Shown here piece by piece: positions 40,836 to 48,886 of a stretch of 61,295 nucleotides of DNA. Each line of letters starts with the position of its first letter. The first letter of the stretch is position 1. Made by a program: the position numbers and the translations under genes. The notes beneath the pieces are model-generated. The model worked only from the letters and a program-made list of their open reading frames with translations. It was not told where the DNA came from and made no database searches. The stretch is from positions 1 to 61,295 of the forward strand of contig NZ_KB907821.1 of the NCBI RefSeq assembly GCF_000382225.1, given 5' to 3'. Origin of the DNA: Hymenobacter aerophilus DSM 13606. GTDB taxonomy: Bacteria; Bacteroidota; Bacteroidia; Cytophagales; Hymenobacteraceae.

Positions 40836-41039
40836 ATGTACATCATCAAAGTAAAGGGCAAGGCCAAAATTCCGGACTACATTCAGTTGCGGGACCAGGA
40901 CTTCGTGCTCATTGCCTACTTCCGGGCCGACCGGCCGCTGAAGGATTTGCACCGCTACGGCCTCGAAGGCAAGGAAATTGCCCTGGCCGGCGTCATCAGC
41001 GGCCTCGAATTCGGCCGGCTGCAGAAGCTGGAAATCTAG
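40836..41039 (+). CDS. Unknown 67-residue protein
   Basis: MYIIKVKGKAKIPDYIQLRD starts at ATG 40836, five bases after the inverted word array. Then DFVLIAYFRADRPLKDLHRYGLEGKEIALAGVISGLEFGRLQKLEI: a compact alpha/beta protein without signal peptide or Cys. Family not recognised. It follows the transaldolase-type gene on the same strand (91 bases) and is likely co-transcribed if the array does not terminate. Confidence 0.68.
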   Translation: MYIIKVKGKAKIPDYIQLRDQDFVLIAYFRADRPLKDLHRYGLEGKEIALAGVISGLEFGRLQKLEI

Positions 41040-41054
41040 GGTTGAGCGCAACGC

Positions 41055-41278
41055 CTGTCATCCTGAGCCTGCGAAGGACCCATGCAGAAGCTATACTCAT
41101 CGCGAAGTGGAATGCGAAAAGCGGGCGGTTGTAGAGACGCATATTTGCGTCTCGTAATTGCTGTTCAGCCCTACCGTTCAACGATGAGACGCAAATATGC
41201 GTCTCTACATTGTTCTCGCATTTCACTTCGCGATGAGTATAGCTTCTGCATGGATCCTTCGCAAGCTCAGGATGACAG
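41055..41278. repeat. Nested hairpin element H6 (GTCAT-family carrying a second palindrome)
   Basis: Outer arms 41055-41120 and 41213-41278 pair over about 65 bp (CTGTCATCCTGAGCCTGCGA...). Inside the loop lies a different inverted repeat: 41129-41155 and 41180-41208, each containing the self-palindrome GAGACGCA/TGCGTCTC (GTAGAGACGC end). Confidence 0.93.
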
Positions 41279-41326
41279 ACGGGTAGCTGAGTTCCTACGT
41301 CCCTTCGTTCCTAAGTCCTTATAAAT

Positions 41327-42019
41327 ATGACCGTTATTGAGCTGCACGACGCCTACATAATGCAGGACGTGAACACGGTACTGCAGAAGGTGACGTTTGC
41401 GCTGGAAAAGGGCGAGTTTGCCTACCTGGTGGGCCGCACGGGCTCGGGCAAAAGCTCGCTGCTGAAAACGCTGTATGCCGACCTGCCGCTGCCCGCCGGC
41501 ACCGGCTCGGTGGTGGGGTTCGGGCTGCCGCGCGATGCCGGGGGCAACGATAAGGTGCCGTACCTGCGCCGCAAGCTGGGCATCATTTTCCAGGATTTCC
41601 AGCTGCTCTTCGACCGCTCGGTGGCCGACAACCTGCTGTTTGTGCTCAACGCCACCGGCTGGAAAGGCAAGGCGCGCAAGCAGCAGCGCATTTCCGAGGT
41701 GCTCATGCGGGTAGGGCTGGCCAGCGTGGCCGGCAAAATGCCCCACCAGCTTTCGGGCGGCGAGCAGCAGCGCGTGGTGATTGCCCGCGCCCTGCTCAAT
41801 GAGCCGCTGCTGCTGCTGGCCGACGAGCCCACCGGCAACCTCGACCCCGACGTGTCGGACAGCATCATGAAGCTGTTCGTTGAAATCAACAACGCCGGCA
41901 CGGCCGTGCTCATGGCCACCCACAACTACCAACTCATCGAGCAGTATCCGCACCGGGTGCTCAAGTGCGAGCAGGGCCAGTTGATTGATTCGGCCGTGAC
42001 GCCCTTTGCCCTGAGCTAG
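41327..42019 (+). CDS. ftsE: FtsE-like ABC ATPase
   Basis: A 230-residue ABC-type ATPase. Walker A is [10 protein letters not shown] at 35-44, Q-loop [20 protein letters not shown], signature [17 protein letters not shown], Walker [18 protein letters not shown] and the switch His in [16 protein letters not shown]. Length and the start [20 protein letters not shown] fit FtsE of Bacteroidota, which works with the membrane protein FtsX to activate cell-wall hydrolases during division. ftsX is not next to it: the following gene is a glycosyltransferase, so the assignment to FtsE rather than another small ABC ATPase rests on sequence style. Confidence 0.85.
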   Translation: MTVIELHDAYIMQDVNTVLQKVTFALEKGEFAYLVGRTGSGKSSLLKTLYADLPLPAGTGSVVGFGLPRDAGGNDKVPYLRRKLGIIFQDFQLLFDRSVADNLLFVLNATGWKGKARKQQRISEVLMRVGLASVAGKMPHQLSGGEQQRVVIARALLNEPLLLLADEPTGNLDPDVSDSIMKLFVEINNAGTAVLMATHNYQLIEQYPHRVLKCEQGQLIDSAVTPFALS

Positions 42020-42138
42020 GCCCGTTCGGCCTAAAAACAGCCGCCGCTGCAACCATTCGGCCTGCCCCGGCCTCCAGGGAAAGGCGGCCGGTTTGCCGGC
42101 CCGCCGGGTTTTTCTGCCAGTTCCTACCACCGCGCCGC

Positions 42139-43029
42139 ATGATTGGGCTTTCCGTGCTGATTCCGGTGTTCAACCACGATGTGCGGCCGCTGGTGCGTGC
42201 ATTGCTGGCGCAGGTGCCCGACTGGCAGGGGCCCGTTGAAATCCGCTGCCTCGACGACGGCTCGCAGCCGGCTTTTCGGGAACTGAACCGCGAGCTGGCC
42301 GACCTGCCCGGGGTAGTGTATGCCGAGCTGGCGCACAATGTGGGGCGCGCCGCCATCCGCAACCAGCTGGCCGCCAGCGCCCGATACGGCTGGCTGCTGC
42401 TACTCGACAACGACAGCCGCCTGCCCGACAATCGATTTCTGGCCCGCTACCGCGCCGGCTGCCATCGGGCGCCGGTGCTGGCCGGCGGCACCGCCTACGA
42501 AAGCAGCCCCCCCGCCGACAATGCCCTGCACCTGCGCTGGCTGTACGGCTGTCGGCGTGAAGCCCGCCCGGCTGCCGTGCGCCAGCGCGCCCCGCATGGT
42601 CAGCTCACGCTCAACAATCTGCTCATTCAGGCCGATGTTTTCCGGGCGCTGGGCCTCGACGAAAGCCTCACCCGCTACGGCCACGAAGACACCAAATTCG
42701 GCTGGCTGCTGCGCCGCGCCGGCACCGCCGTGCAGCACCTCGACAACCCCGTGCTGCACGATGGGCTGGAGCCGGCCCCGGTATTTCTGCGCAAAACCCA
42801 CGATGCCGTGCGCAACCTCGTGCAGCTCTACCGCGCCGAGGGCCTGGGGGCCGATACCCGCCTGCTACGGGCCGCGCTCCGCCTGCAGCGCTGGGGCCTG
42901 AGCGAAGCCGTGCGCACCACGTTTCGCCTGCGTCAGCGGCAGGTGCGGCGCAACCTACTCTCCACCCGCCCCAGTCTGCGCCAACTCGATGCCCTCAAGC
43001 TATACTGGCTGCTGAGCGAGCTGCGGTAG
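42139..43029 (+). CDS. Family 2 glycosyltransferase
   Basis: A 296-residue GT2 (GT-A fold) enzyme. LSVLIPVFNHDVRPLVRAL is the N-terminal nucleotide-binding strand; EIRCLDDGSQPAFRELN and LLLLDNDSRLPD (DxD-like DND) bind the sugar nucleotide and metal; FRALGLDESLTRYGHEDTKFGWLLRRAG carries the ED catalytic-base region. No membrane segments. Substrates unknown; context gives no cluster of polysaccharide genes other than the aminotransferase and dehydrogenase 1.5-5 kb downstream. A strong hairpin follows at 43089. Confidence 0.9.
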   Translation: MIGLSVLIPVFNHDVRPLVRALLAQVPDWQGPVEIRCLDDGSQPAFRELNRELADLPGVVYAELAHNVGRAAIRNQLAASARYGWLLLLDNDSRLPDNRFLARYRAGCHRAPVLAGGTAYESSPPADNALHLRWLYGCRREARPAAVRQRAPHGQLTLNNLLIQADVFRALGLDESLTRYGHEDTKFGWLLRRAGTAVQHLDNPVLHDGLEPAPVFLRKTHDAVRNLVQLYRAEGLGADTRLLRAALRLQRWGLSEAVRTTFRLRQRQVRRNLLSTRPSLRQLDALKLYWLLSELR

Positions 43030-43088
43030 CATACCAACCGGCTCAAACTCTCTGGGGGAAGGGGGATGTAGGCTGCGGGTTGCCTACA

Positions 43089-43126
43089 AAAAGCGCCGGC
43101 CCTTCCAAGGAAGAGCCGGCGCTTTA
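43089..43126. terminator. Bidirectional terminator between convergent genes
   Basis: Stem AAAGCGCCGGC / GCCGGCGCTTT with CTTCC/GGAAG inside; it serves the glycosyltransferase and the convergent lipoprotein gene. Confidence 0.9.
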
Positions 43127-43151
43127 AGCTTAATTATGGGCAATAAGTGAG

Positions 43152-44099
43152 TTAGTCGTTGTCAGTATTTTTGACTTCCGACTTCACTTCCTTATAAGCT
43201 CCTTTTACGGCGCCACCTACTTTCTTGCCCACGTTGGCGGCGCCTTTGCCGATATCTTTACCGACTTCGGCGGCGCCTTCACCGACCTTTTTACCGGCTT
43301 TGCCAACATCTTTGCCGGCCTGTTCTACGTCCTGCACGGTGTTGTCGGCGGCGCGGCCCACAGCCGAGCGCTCGTCGCGGGTGTCGTTGGCCACGTCCTT
43401 GGCTTCGCCGGTTACGGCGTCAACGGCCTGGCCGCCGCGGATGCCGGCTTTGTCGGCCGATTTGAAGGCGGCGTACTTCAGCTTTTCCTTCTGGATTTCA
43501 GCCAGATCTTTGGCCGGAATGTCGCCTTTCACTTTGTCGTAGGCCTCATCGAGGGCGCGCCACTCCGAGTTGATGTTGCGCCAGTCGTCGATGTCGTAGT
43601 TGTTCTCGTTGCGCTTCACCTCGTTTACGAAGTCTTCGTACGTCTGGCGGGCGTTGGCGGCGGTTACGCGGCTGGCGGGCGAGCTGGGCTTATAGTATTG
43701 GCCCAGCTTCATTTCGCCCGATGAAGCCATGCCCGAGCGGTTGTTCCAGGCGGCCTCGCGCTTGTCGTAGGCCGTGGTGTAGCGGTTGCGGAGCTGCTCA
43801 ATTTCTCCGCGGCGGGTGTCGTCGTACTGGTCGGCATACTTATCGACGGCGGCCACTTTGCTGTCGAAATCGGCCTTCATCTGGGCCGTGGCCCGGTTGT
43901 AGTCGTCTTCGGTTTCGTTGGCCGCCATGTCGGCCCTGGTTTCGGTGTCCGAAACGAAGGTCTGAAAATCGTTGTAGGCCTGGTCCTTGTCGGCGGCCAT
44001 TTCAGTCTGCTGGGCGTTGTTGCAGCTGGTTTGCGTGAACAGGCCGCCCGTCAGCAGCAGGGCCGACAGCACGGGGATGGTGAGGGTTTTGCGAAGCAT
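43152..44099 (-). CDS. Lipoprotein with LEA-like C-terminal repeats
   Basis: A 315-residue protein from ATG 44099 with signal LTIPVLSALLLTGGLFTQTSC ending in a lipobox Cys. The middle (about 30-210) is a highly charged helical domain (DKDQAYNDFQTFVSDTETRA, NARQTYEDFVNEVKRNENNY). From about 215 on there are ~11-residue repeats rich in Gly, Lys, Asp and Ala (AGKDVGKAGKKVGEG, AAEVGKDIGKGAANVGKKVG, GAVKGAYKEVKSEVKN), as in LEA/CsbD-like stress proteins that form amphipathic helices on drying. Envelope stress protection is a fair guess. An open frame upstream to 44231 is not likely coding. Confidence 0.8.
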   Translation of the reverse strand: MLRKTLTIPVLSALLLTGGLFTQTSCNNAQQTEMAADKDQAYNDFQTFVSDTETRADMAANETEDDYNRATAQMKADFDSKVAAVDKYADQYDDTRRGEIEQLRNRYTTAYDKREAAWNNRSGMASSGEMKLGQYYKPSSPASRVTAANARQTYEDFVNEVKRNENNYDIDDWRNINSEWRALDEAYDKVKGDIPAKDLAEIQKEKLKYAAFKSADKAGIRGGQAVDAVTGEAKDVANDTRDERSAVGRAADNTVQDVEQAGKDVGKAGKKVGEGAAEVGKDIGKGAANVGKKVGGAVKGAYKEVKSEVKNTDND

Positions 44100-44254
44100 A
44101 GTCGTTGGTTTTAAAGGAGAAAGGGAATTGCCGGAGAGAGCAAAACAGGGCCGGAGCCCTGGCAGGTTAACGCAATAATCCGGCGTGCGGTTACGACCGG
44201 CCCGTTGGCCCGGCGCGGTGGCCGCGGGCATTTCGCGGCCGTTTTCCGGCGGCT

Positions 44255-44262
44255 TATCTTTG
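44255..44262 (+). promoter_or_regulatory. -7 box (TATCTTTG) of the aminotransferase gene
   Basis: Exact TAnnTTTG, 30 bases before the GTG at 44292. It rules out the TTG at 44205 as start. Confidence 0.55.
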
Positions 44263-44291
44263 CGTTTCTGCTGGCTTTTTTCGTTTTGCCC

Positions 44292-45464
44292 GTGCCCGTT
44301 TCGCCCCTGCCCGCCGCGCCGCCGGCGCCTATTCAGCTGCTCGATTTAGCTGCTCAGCATGCCCCGCTCGAAGCCGAGTTAGCCGCCGCCGCCGCCGCCT
44401 GTCTGCATGAGGCTGCCTTCATTCAGGGGCCAGCCGTGGGGCAGTTTGCGCAGGAGCTGGGCCACTATCTCGGCGGTCCGCACGTGGTGCCCTGCGCCAA
44501 CGGCACCGATGCGCTCCAGCTGGCGCTGATGAGCCTGAACCTGCCGGCCGGCGCCGAGGTAATTGTGCCGGCTTTCACCTACGTAGCTACGCTGGAGGCC
44601 GCCGCTGTGCTGGGCCTGCGCCCCGTGCCGGCCGATGTGCGGCCCGATACCTTCAACCTCGACCCGGCAGCCGTGGCCGCCGCCCTCACGCCCCGCACCG
44701 GCGCCATCGTGGCCGTGCACCTGTTCGGGCAGTGCGCCGATTTGCAGGCCCTGCGCCAGTTGGCCAACCAGCACGGCGTGGCCCTCATCGAGGACAATGC
44801 CCAGGCCATCGGGGCCACGTTTCAGCCCGCAACCGGCCCGGCGTGGGTAGCGGGCACGGTGGGGGAGGTGGGCACTACCTCGTTCTTCCCCAGCAAAAAC
44901 CTGGGCGGTTTCGGCGACGGGGGCGCCCTGTTCACCCGCGACGCCAACCGGGCCGAGTATCTGCGCCAGCTGGCCAACCACGGCCAGAGCCGCAAGTACC
45001 ACCACCGGCACGTGGGCCTCAACTCCCGCCTCGATACGCTGCAGGCGGCCCTGCTGCGCGTGAAGCTGCCCCACCTACCCGCCTGGACGGCCGCCCGCCA
45101 GCGCGTGGCCGCCCGCTACGACGCGCTGCTCGCCGACTTGCCGGGTCTTGCGGAGCCGGCCCGCGAGGCGCGCAGCACCCACGTTTTTCACCAGTACACG
45201 CTTACCGTGGCCGACGAGCCCGGCCGCCGCGACGCGTTGCAAGCGTTTCTGGCGGCGCGCGGTGTGCCCACGGCCGTGTACTACCCGCTGCCCAACCATC
45301 TGCAGCCCGCCTACGGGTACCTGGGCTACCGGGCGGGGCAGTTTCCGGTGGCCGAACGCCTGTGCCGTACGGTGCTTTCGCTGCCCATCCATCCCACGCT
45401 TACCGATGAGCAGGTGGCGTACGTGGCGGCGCAGGTGCGGGCGGGGGTGGTGAATCCCGGCTAG
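44292..45464 (+). CDS. DegT/DnrJ/EryC1-type sugar aminotransferase
   Basis: A 390-residue PLP aminotransferase; the frame is open from 44205 but the promoter box at 44255 points to GTG 44292 as start. PIQLLDLAAQHAPLEAELA opens the domain, then VPCANGTDALQLALMSL, EVIVPAFTYVATLEAAAVLG, ALIEDNAQAIGATF, the Schiff-base Lys in TTSFFPSKNLGGFGDGGALF near residue 195 and the product-sugar region NSRLDTLQAALLRVKLPHL. The family aminates nucleotide-linked keto sugars (WbpE, QdtB, FdtB). A Gfo/Idh/MocA dehydrogenase of the WbpB type lies 1 kb downstream, so together they could make a UDP-3-amino sugar. Confidence 0.9.
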   Translation: MPVSPLPAAPPAPIQLLDLAAQHAPLEAELAAAAAACLHEAAFIQGPAVGQFAQELGHYLGGPHVVPCANGTDALQLALMSLNLPAGAEVIVPAFTYVATLEAAAVLGLRPVPADVRPDTFNLDPAAVAAALTPRTGAIVAVHLFGQCADLQALRQLANQHGVALIEDNAQAIGATFQPATGPAWVAGTVGEVGTTSFFPSKNLGGFGDGGALFTRDANRAEYLRQLANHGQSRKYHHRHVGLNSRLDTLQAALLRVKLPHLPAWTAARQRVAARYDALLADLPGLAEPAREARSTHVFHQYTLTVADEPGRRDALQAFLAARGVPTAVYYPLPNHLQPAYGYLGYRAGQFPVAERLCRTVLSLPIHPTLTDEQVAYVAAQVRAGVVNPG

Positions 45465-45585
45465 CAGCTTGTCCCAGATTCCCATTTGGCTCCGATAATT
45501 CCGCTCGCTCTTTGTCTTCCTCCCGCGTATGCGTCCTTCGATTCTGATTGCTTAGCTCCAGTTCCATACTCACCACTTCCATTAC

Positions 45586-46296
45586 TCAATCCGCGTCGGG
45601 TGGGGCGTTGGGGGCCAGTTGAACGCGTTTCAGCTCTTCGCGCCAGGTGCGCCAGTCGGGCATAAACTGGTCCATGAGGCCCCAGAAACGGGCGTTGTGC
45701 AGGCGCTCGTGCAGGTGAGTCAGCTCGTGTACCAGTACGTATTCGAGGCAGGGGAGGGGGCGCTTGATGAGCTCCAGGTTCAGCCAGATGCGGGCCGCCC
45801 CGATGTTGCAGGTGCCCCAGCGGGTGCGCATCTGCCGGATGCCCCAGGCCGCGGCCGGGCGGCCCACCACCGGCTCCCATTTGGCCAGCAGCTCCGGCAT
45901 CCGCTGCCGCAGCTGCTGGCGGTACCAGGCCGTGAGCACGGCCTCGCGTTGGGCGGCGGTGCTACCGGCGGGCGCGTAGAGGTGCAGCTGCCGGGTGTCG
46001 GGCTGCAGTTCCACGCGGGGGCGGGCGGCGGTGCGTAGTTCGAGTAGGTAGGCCTGGCCCAGGAAGGGCACCGTTTCGCCCGTTTCGTAGCGCGGCGTTG
46101 GAACGGGCTCGCGCGCCGCAAACCGCTGCTGATGCTGCTCAATCCAGCTCCGGCGGGCCTGCACAAAGGCCTCGATGGCCGCCGGGGGCGTGTGCAGCGG
46201 CACCGCCACCCGAATGCGACCCCCGGCGTACACCGTCAGGCGCAGGCTGCGCATGCGCTGGCGCACGAGGTCAATTTCAAGGCCGGCAATTTTCAT
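45586..46296 (-). CDS. M48/YgjP-like zinc metallopeptidase
   Basis: A 236-residue YgjP/DUF45 (WLM/SprT-like) protein from ATG 46296. IAGLEIDLVRQRMRSLRLTVYAGGRIRVAVPL and VEAFVQARRSWIEQHQQRF are the N-terminal family words; the zinc site is LVHELTHLHERLHNARFWGLMDQF near 195 (HExxH with a third His ten residues on). The family is often found next to type I restriction genes but not here. Its gene is antisense to and between the aminotransferase and the dehydrogenase; substrate unknown. Confidence 0.9.
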   Translation of the reverse strand: MKIAGLEIDLVRQRMRSLRLTVYAGGRIRVAVPLHTPPAAIEAFVQARRSWIEQHQQRFAAREPVPTPRYETGETVPFLGQAYLLELRTAARPRVELQPDTRQLHLYAPAGSTAAQREAVLTAWYRQQLRQRMPELLAKWEPVVGRPAAAWGIRQMRTRWGTCNIGAARIWLNLELIKRPLPCLEYVLVHELTHLHERLHNARFWGLMDQFMPDWRTWREELKRVQLAPNAPPDAD

Positions 46297-46301
46297 GTTT
46301 G

Positions 46302-46480
46302 AGAGCTTCAGGCCGCAAGCTACGCGCTGCACTTCTTTCGGCTGTGCCTGTCATCCTGAGCGTGCGAAGGACCTATACAGAAGGTAGTATCAGACTTTAC
46401 CTTTTGTATAGGTCCTTCGCACGCTCAGGATGACAGGTGGGCTTGTTGCCTGAAGCTTGTAGCTTGCGGCCTGAAGCTTG
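46302..46480. repeat. AGCTTCAGGCCGCAAGCT inverted repeat enclosing H7
   Basis: gagagcttcaggccgcaagc at 46302 pairs with gcttgcggcctgaagcttgt near 46461-46480. Hairpin H7 lies inside its loop. The right side repeats the word gcctgaagcttg twice and ends seven bases before the dehydrogenase ATG. Confidence 0.85.
46347..46437. repeat. Hairpin element H7 (GTCAT-family)
   Basis: Left arm CCTGTCATCCTGAGCGTGCG..., right arm ...CGCACGCTCAGGATGACAGG, inner AAGGACCTATACAGA. It sits in a divergent promoter gap. Confidence 0.93.
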
Positions 46481-46487
46481 TCGCTCC

Positions 46488-47501
46488 ATGATGGATGTTC
46501 GTTTTGTTATCTGCGGCGTGGGCCACATCGGCCGCCGCCACGCCGCGCTGGTAGCAGCCCACGCCGGGGCCGAGCTGGTGGCGCTGGTTGATATCCGGCC
46601 CGAGCTGGCCCCGGCGCTGGCCGCCGATTTTCCCGGCGTCCCGTTCTTTGCCAGCCTCGACGATTACCTCAGCCACGGTCCCGCCGCCGACGTGCTGACG
46701 GTGGCCACGCCCAACGGCCTGCACGCCAGTCAGGCCATCCGGGGCCTGCGGGCGGGCCTGCATGTGGTGGTCGAAAAGCCGCTAGCCCTGCATAAGTCCG
46801 ACGCCGAAGACATCGTGCACACGGCCCTGCAAACCGGCCGCTTCGTGTTCGGGGTGATGCAGAACCGCTACTCGCCGCCCGCCGCCTGGCTGAAGCAGGT
46901 GGTGGACGAGGGCCGGCTGGGCCGCGTGTTTCTGGTGCAGCTCAACTGCTTCTGGAACCGCGACGAACGGTACTACACGCCCGGCAGCTGGCACGGCACC
47001 CGCGCCGCCGACGGCGGCACGCTCTTCACGCAGTTCAGCCACTTCATCGACCTGCTCTACTGGGTGTTCGGCGACTTCACCAACCTCGCGGCCCGCTTCC
47101 GCGACTTCACCCACGAGCACCTCACCGAATTTGAAGACTCGGGCCTGGTTACGTTCGACCTCGTGCGCGGCGGCAGCGGTACGCTGCAGTACAGCACCGC
47201 CGTCTGGGACCGGAACCTGGAAAGCTCCCTGACGGTGGTAGCCGAGCGCGGCAGCCTGCGCCTGGGCGGCCAGTACATGGACAAAGTGGAGTACTGCCAC
47301 CTCCAGAACTACGAGCTGCCCCAGCTGCCGCCCACCAACCCCGCCAACCAGTACGGCCCCTACCAGGGCTCGGCTGCCAACCACGTCCACGTCATCGACA
47401 ACGTGGTAGAAACCATCCGGCAGCGCGGCGTAGCCACCACCAACGCGCTGGAAGGCCTGAAAGTAGTGGAGATGATTGAGCGGATTTACGCGCTGCGGTA
47501 A
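46488..47501 (+). CDS. Gfo/Idh/MocA-family dehydrogenase (WbpB-like)
   Basis: A 337-residue NAD(P)-dependent oxidoreductase; two ATGs in tandem (46488, 46491) can start it. DVRFVICGVGHIGRRHAALVAAH is the Rossmann fold; VVVEKPLALHKSDAEDIV holds the catalytic Lys (EKP); SHFIDLLYWVFGDF gives the second catalytic His/Asp set (GGTLFTQFSHFIDLL). The FRDFTHEHLTEFEDSGLVTFDLVRGGSGTLQYSTAVW domain resembles UDP-GlcNAc(A) 3-dehydrogenases. With the DegT enzyme at 44292 it could form a 3-amino-sugar module. The gene is directly behind nested inverted repeats; EcsC follows 38 bases on. Confidence 0.88.
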   Translation: MMDVRFVICGVGHIGRRHAALVAAHAGAELVALVDIRPELAPALAADFPGVPFFASLDDYLSHGPAADVLTVATPNGLHASQAIRGLRAGLHVVVEKPLALHKSDAEDIVHTALQTGRFVFGVMQNRYSPPAAWLKQVVDEGRLGRVFLVQLNCFWNRDERYYTPGSWHGTRAADGGTLFTQFSHFIDLLYWVFGDFTNLAARFRDFTHEHLTEFEDSGLVTFDLVRGGSGTLQYSTAVWDRNLESSLTVVAERGSLRLGGQYMDKVEYCHLQNYELPQLPPTNPANQYGPYQGSAANHVHVIDNVVETIRQRGVATTNALEGLKVVEMIERIYALR

Positions 47502-47539
47502 GCCGCATTTATGTCGCCCGAATCCTATATTCACTGCCG

Positions 47540-48301
47540 ATGCCCGACCCCTACACCCAGCAAGCCCAAGCCGACCTGCGCGATTGGCAGCGGCAGATGC
47601 AGCAGAAACCTACACTGCTGGGCCGCTTCACGCGCCACGTGCAGGTCCGCCTGAATGCCCTGCTGCCCGAAAAGCTGCACCGCGTCCTCACGGCCACCAT
47701 CCAGAAAATGGTGGAGGGCGTGCTGTTCGGCTCACAGCACACCACCCGCCAGCCAGTGACCGAGGGTACGTTGGCCGAGCGCGAGGCGCGGGTGCGGGCG
47801 CGCATCCGCAACTACCGCACCGCCGCCACCGTGGAGGGGGGCGCTACCGGGGCCGCCGGCTTCCTGCTGGGCCTCGCCGATTTCCCGCTGCTGCTCGGCA
47901 TCAAGCTCAAGCTGCTCTTCGATATTGCCGCCCTCTACGGCCACGATGTGCGCCAGCTTTCCGAGCGGCTCTACCTGCTGCACATCTTCCAGCTGGCCTT
48001 CAGCAGCCAGCACACCCGTCGCGAAACCTACCAGCAGCTGGCAGCCTGGCCCGCCACTGAGGCCACGGCCACCGCCGAAACCTTCGACTGGCGCACCTTC
48101 CAGCAGGAGTACCGCGACTACATCGACCTGGCTAAAATGGCGCAGCTGCTGCCCGTGGTGGGGGCGGCTGTGGGCGCGGTGGCCAACTACCGCCTGCTGG
48201 CCCAGCTCGGCGAAACGGCCATGATGGCCTACCGCCTGCGCTGGTTTGCCCAGGCCCCCGAGCTGCCACCGACGGCCCCACCCGCCGCGTTGCCCGGGTA
48301 G
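47540..48301 (+). CDS. EcsC-family protein
   Basis: A 253-residue EcsC-domain protein. Family marks are MVEGVLFGSQHTTRQPVTEG near 55, TVEGGATGAAGFLLGLADFPLLLGIKLKLLFDIAALYGHDV near 95-135 and PVVGAAVGAVANYRLLAQLGETAMMAYRLRW near the C-terminus, with two or three hydrophobic helical segments. EcsC is the unexplained third gene of the Bacillus ecsABC ABC-transporter operon; free-standing copies are common in Bacteroidota. It starts 38 bases after the dehydrogenase gene and is probably in its operon. A terminator follows. Confidence 0.93.
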   Translation: MPDPYTQQAQADLRDWQRQMQQKPTLLGRFTRHVQVRLNALLPEKLHRVLTATIQKMVEGVLFGSQHTTRQPVTEGTLAEREARVRARIRNYRTAATVEGGATGAAGFLLGLADFPLLLGIKLKLLFDIAALYGHDVRQLSERLYLLHIFQLAFSSQHTRRETYQQLAAWPATEATATAETFDWRTFQQEYRDYIDLAKMAQLLPVVGAAVGAVANYRLLAQLGETAMMAYRLRWFAQAPELPPTAPPAALPG

Positions 48302-48328
48302 TTGTGGTTGGCCAGAGAAGAAATTACT

Positions 48329-48362
48329 GCGCCCCGCCGGTCACCGGCGGGGCGCTCTTTTG
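48329..48362 (+). terminator. Terminator after EcsC gene
   Basis: Stem GCGCCCCGCCGGT / ACCGGCGGGGCGC followed by TCTTTT. Confidence 0.9.
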
Positions 48363-48470
48363 GTGCATATCGGACTGAGAGGCAATAACGTGATTGGGGC
48401 TTGACGCTGCTGCTTACAACTGGCCGATGGGGCCGACGGGGACCACGAAGCCGGAGTGGGCGGGCAGCCG

Positions 48471-48501
48471 TTGCCGGGGCAGCAATCCGGATTTACCTTT
48501 G
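48471..48501 (+). promoter_or_regulatory. Consensus promoter TTG-N20-TACCTTTG of the SAM riboswitch transcript
   Basis: -33 TTG at 48471-48473, 20 bases, then -7 TACCTTTG at 48494-48501. This is the full Bacteroidota promoter pattern, 30 bases before the aptamer. Confidence 0.8.
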
Positions 48502-48530
48502 CCCCATCAATTCCTTCTTTCCCCGGAGGA

Positions 48531-48629
48531 TTGTTTTTATAAAGAGGCGCTGAGAGACAGGCTCGATGAAGCGTCGGCAACCACCCGCAACCGCGGGCAA
48601 GGTGCCAATTCCTGACCATATAAAAACAA
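48531..48629 (+). ncRNA. SAM riboswitch (S-box, SAM-I clan)
   Basis: P1 is a 10-bp stem TTGTTTTTAT (48531-48540) / ATAAAAACAA (48620-48629). Then come the conserved S-box words AAAGAGGCGCTGAGAGACAG, GCTCGATGAAGCGTCGGCAA with the K-turn/GATGA and CGGCAACC, a P3 stem CCCGC/GCGGG, and the core AAGGTGCCAATTCCTGACC. The order and spacing fit SAM-I/SAM-I-IV class aptamers. It lies 257 bases ahead of the APC permease start and behind its own promoter, so S-adenosylmethionine level should control permease expression. I see no clear intrinsic terminator in the expression platform. Confidence 0.9.
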
Positions 48630-48886
48630 GTTGCCGTGCGCTTTTCGCCCCCTTCTGCTGCCCCCATTGCTGTTGACGCCGTTTCGCTGCGCCCCTTGGG
48701 TCCGGCCCGGCGGTGTTGTTGCGCGGGTTGTTGGGGATAAGTAGCCGGCGGGCCGGCCGGAGCCGGCTCCTATTGTCCATTTCTCTTCGTTGGTAGTCGC
48801 GCCGCTGGCTGAGCCGGGCGCCAAACTGCCGCCTCCATTTCTCCCTCGTCGGGCCACGCTGCTGCCGGCCGACGACTCTTGCCACT
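48630..48886 (+). other. Long leader between SAM aptamer and permease
   Basis: 257 bases with no ATG-started gene. It holds a GC stem AGCCGGC/GCCGGCT (about 48750-48773) with no T-run. It is probably the expression platform, acting through a mechanism that cannot be read by eye. Confidence 0.5.

Noticed and set aside
48541..48626. TPP riboswitch because of CTGAGA
   Set aside because: The other TPP words (ACCCTTTGAACCTGA, GGGTAATGCC) are absent, while all S-box words and the P1 stem are present.
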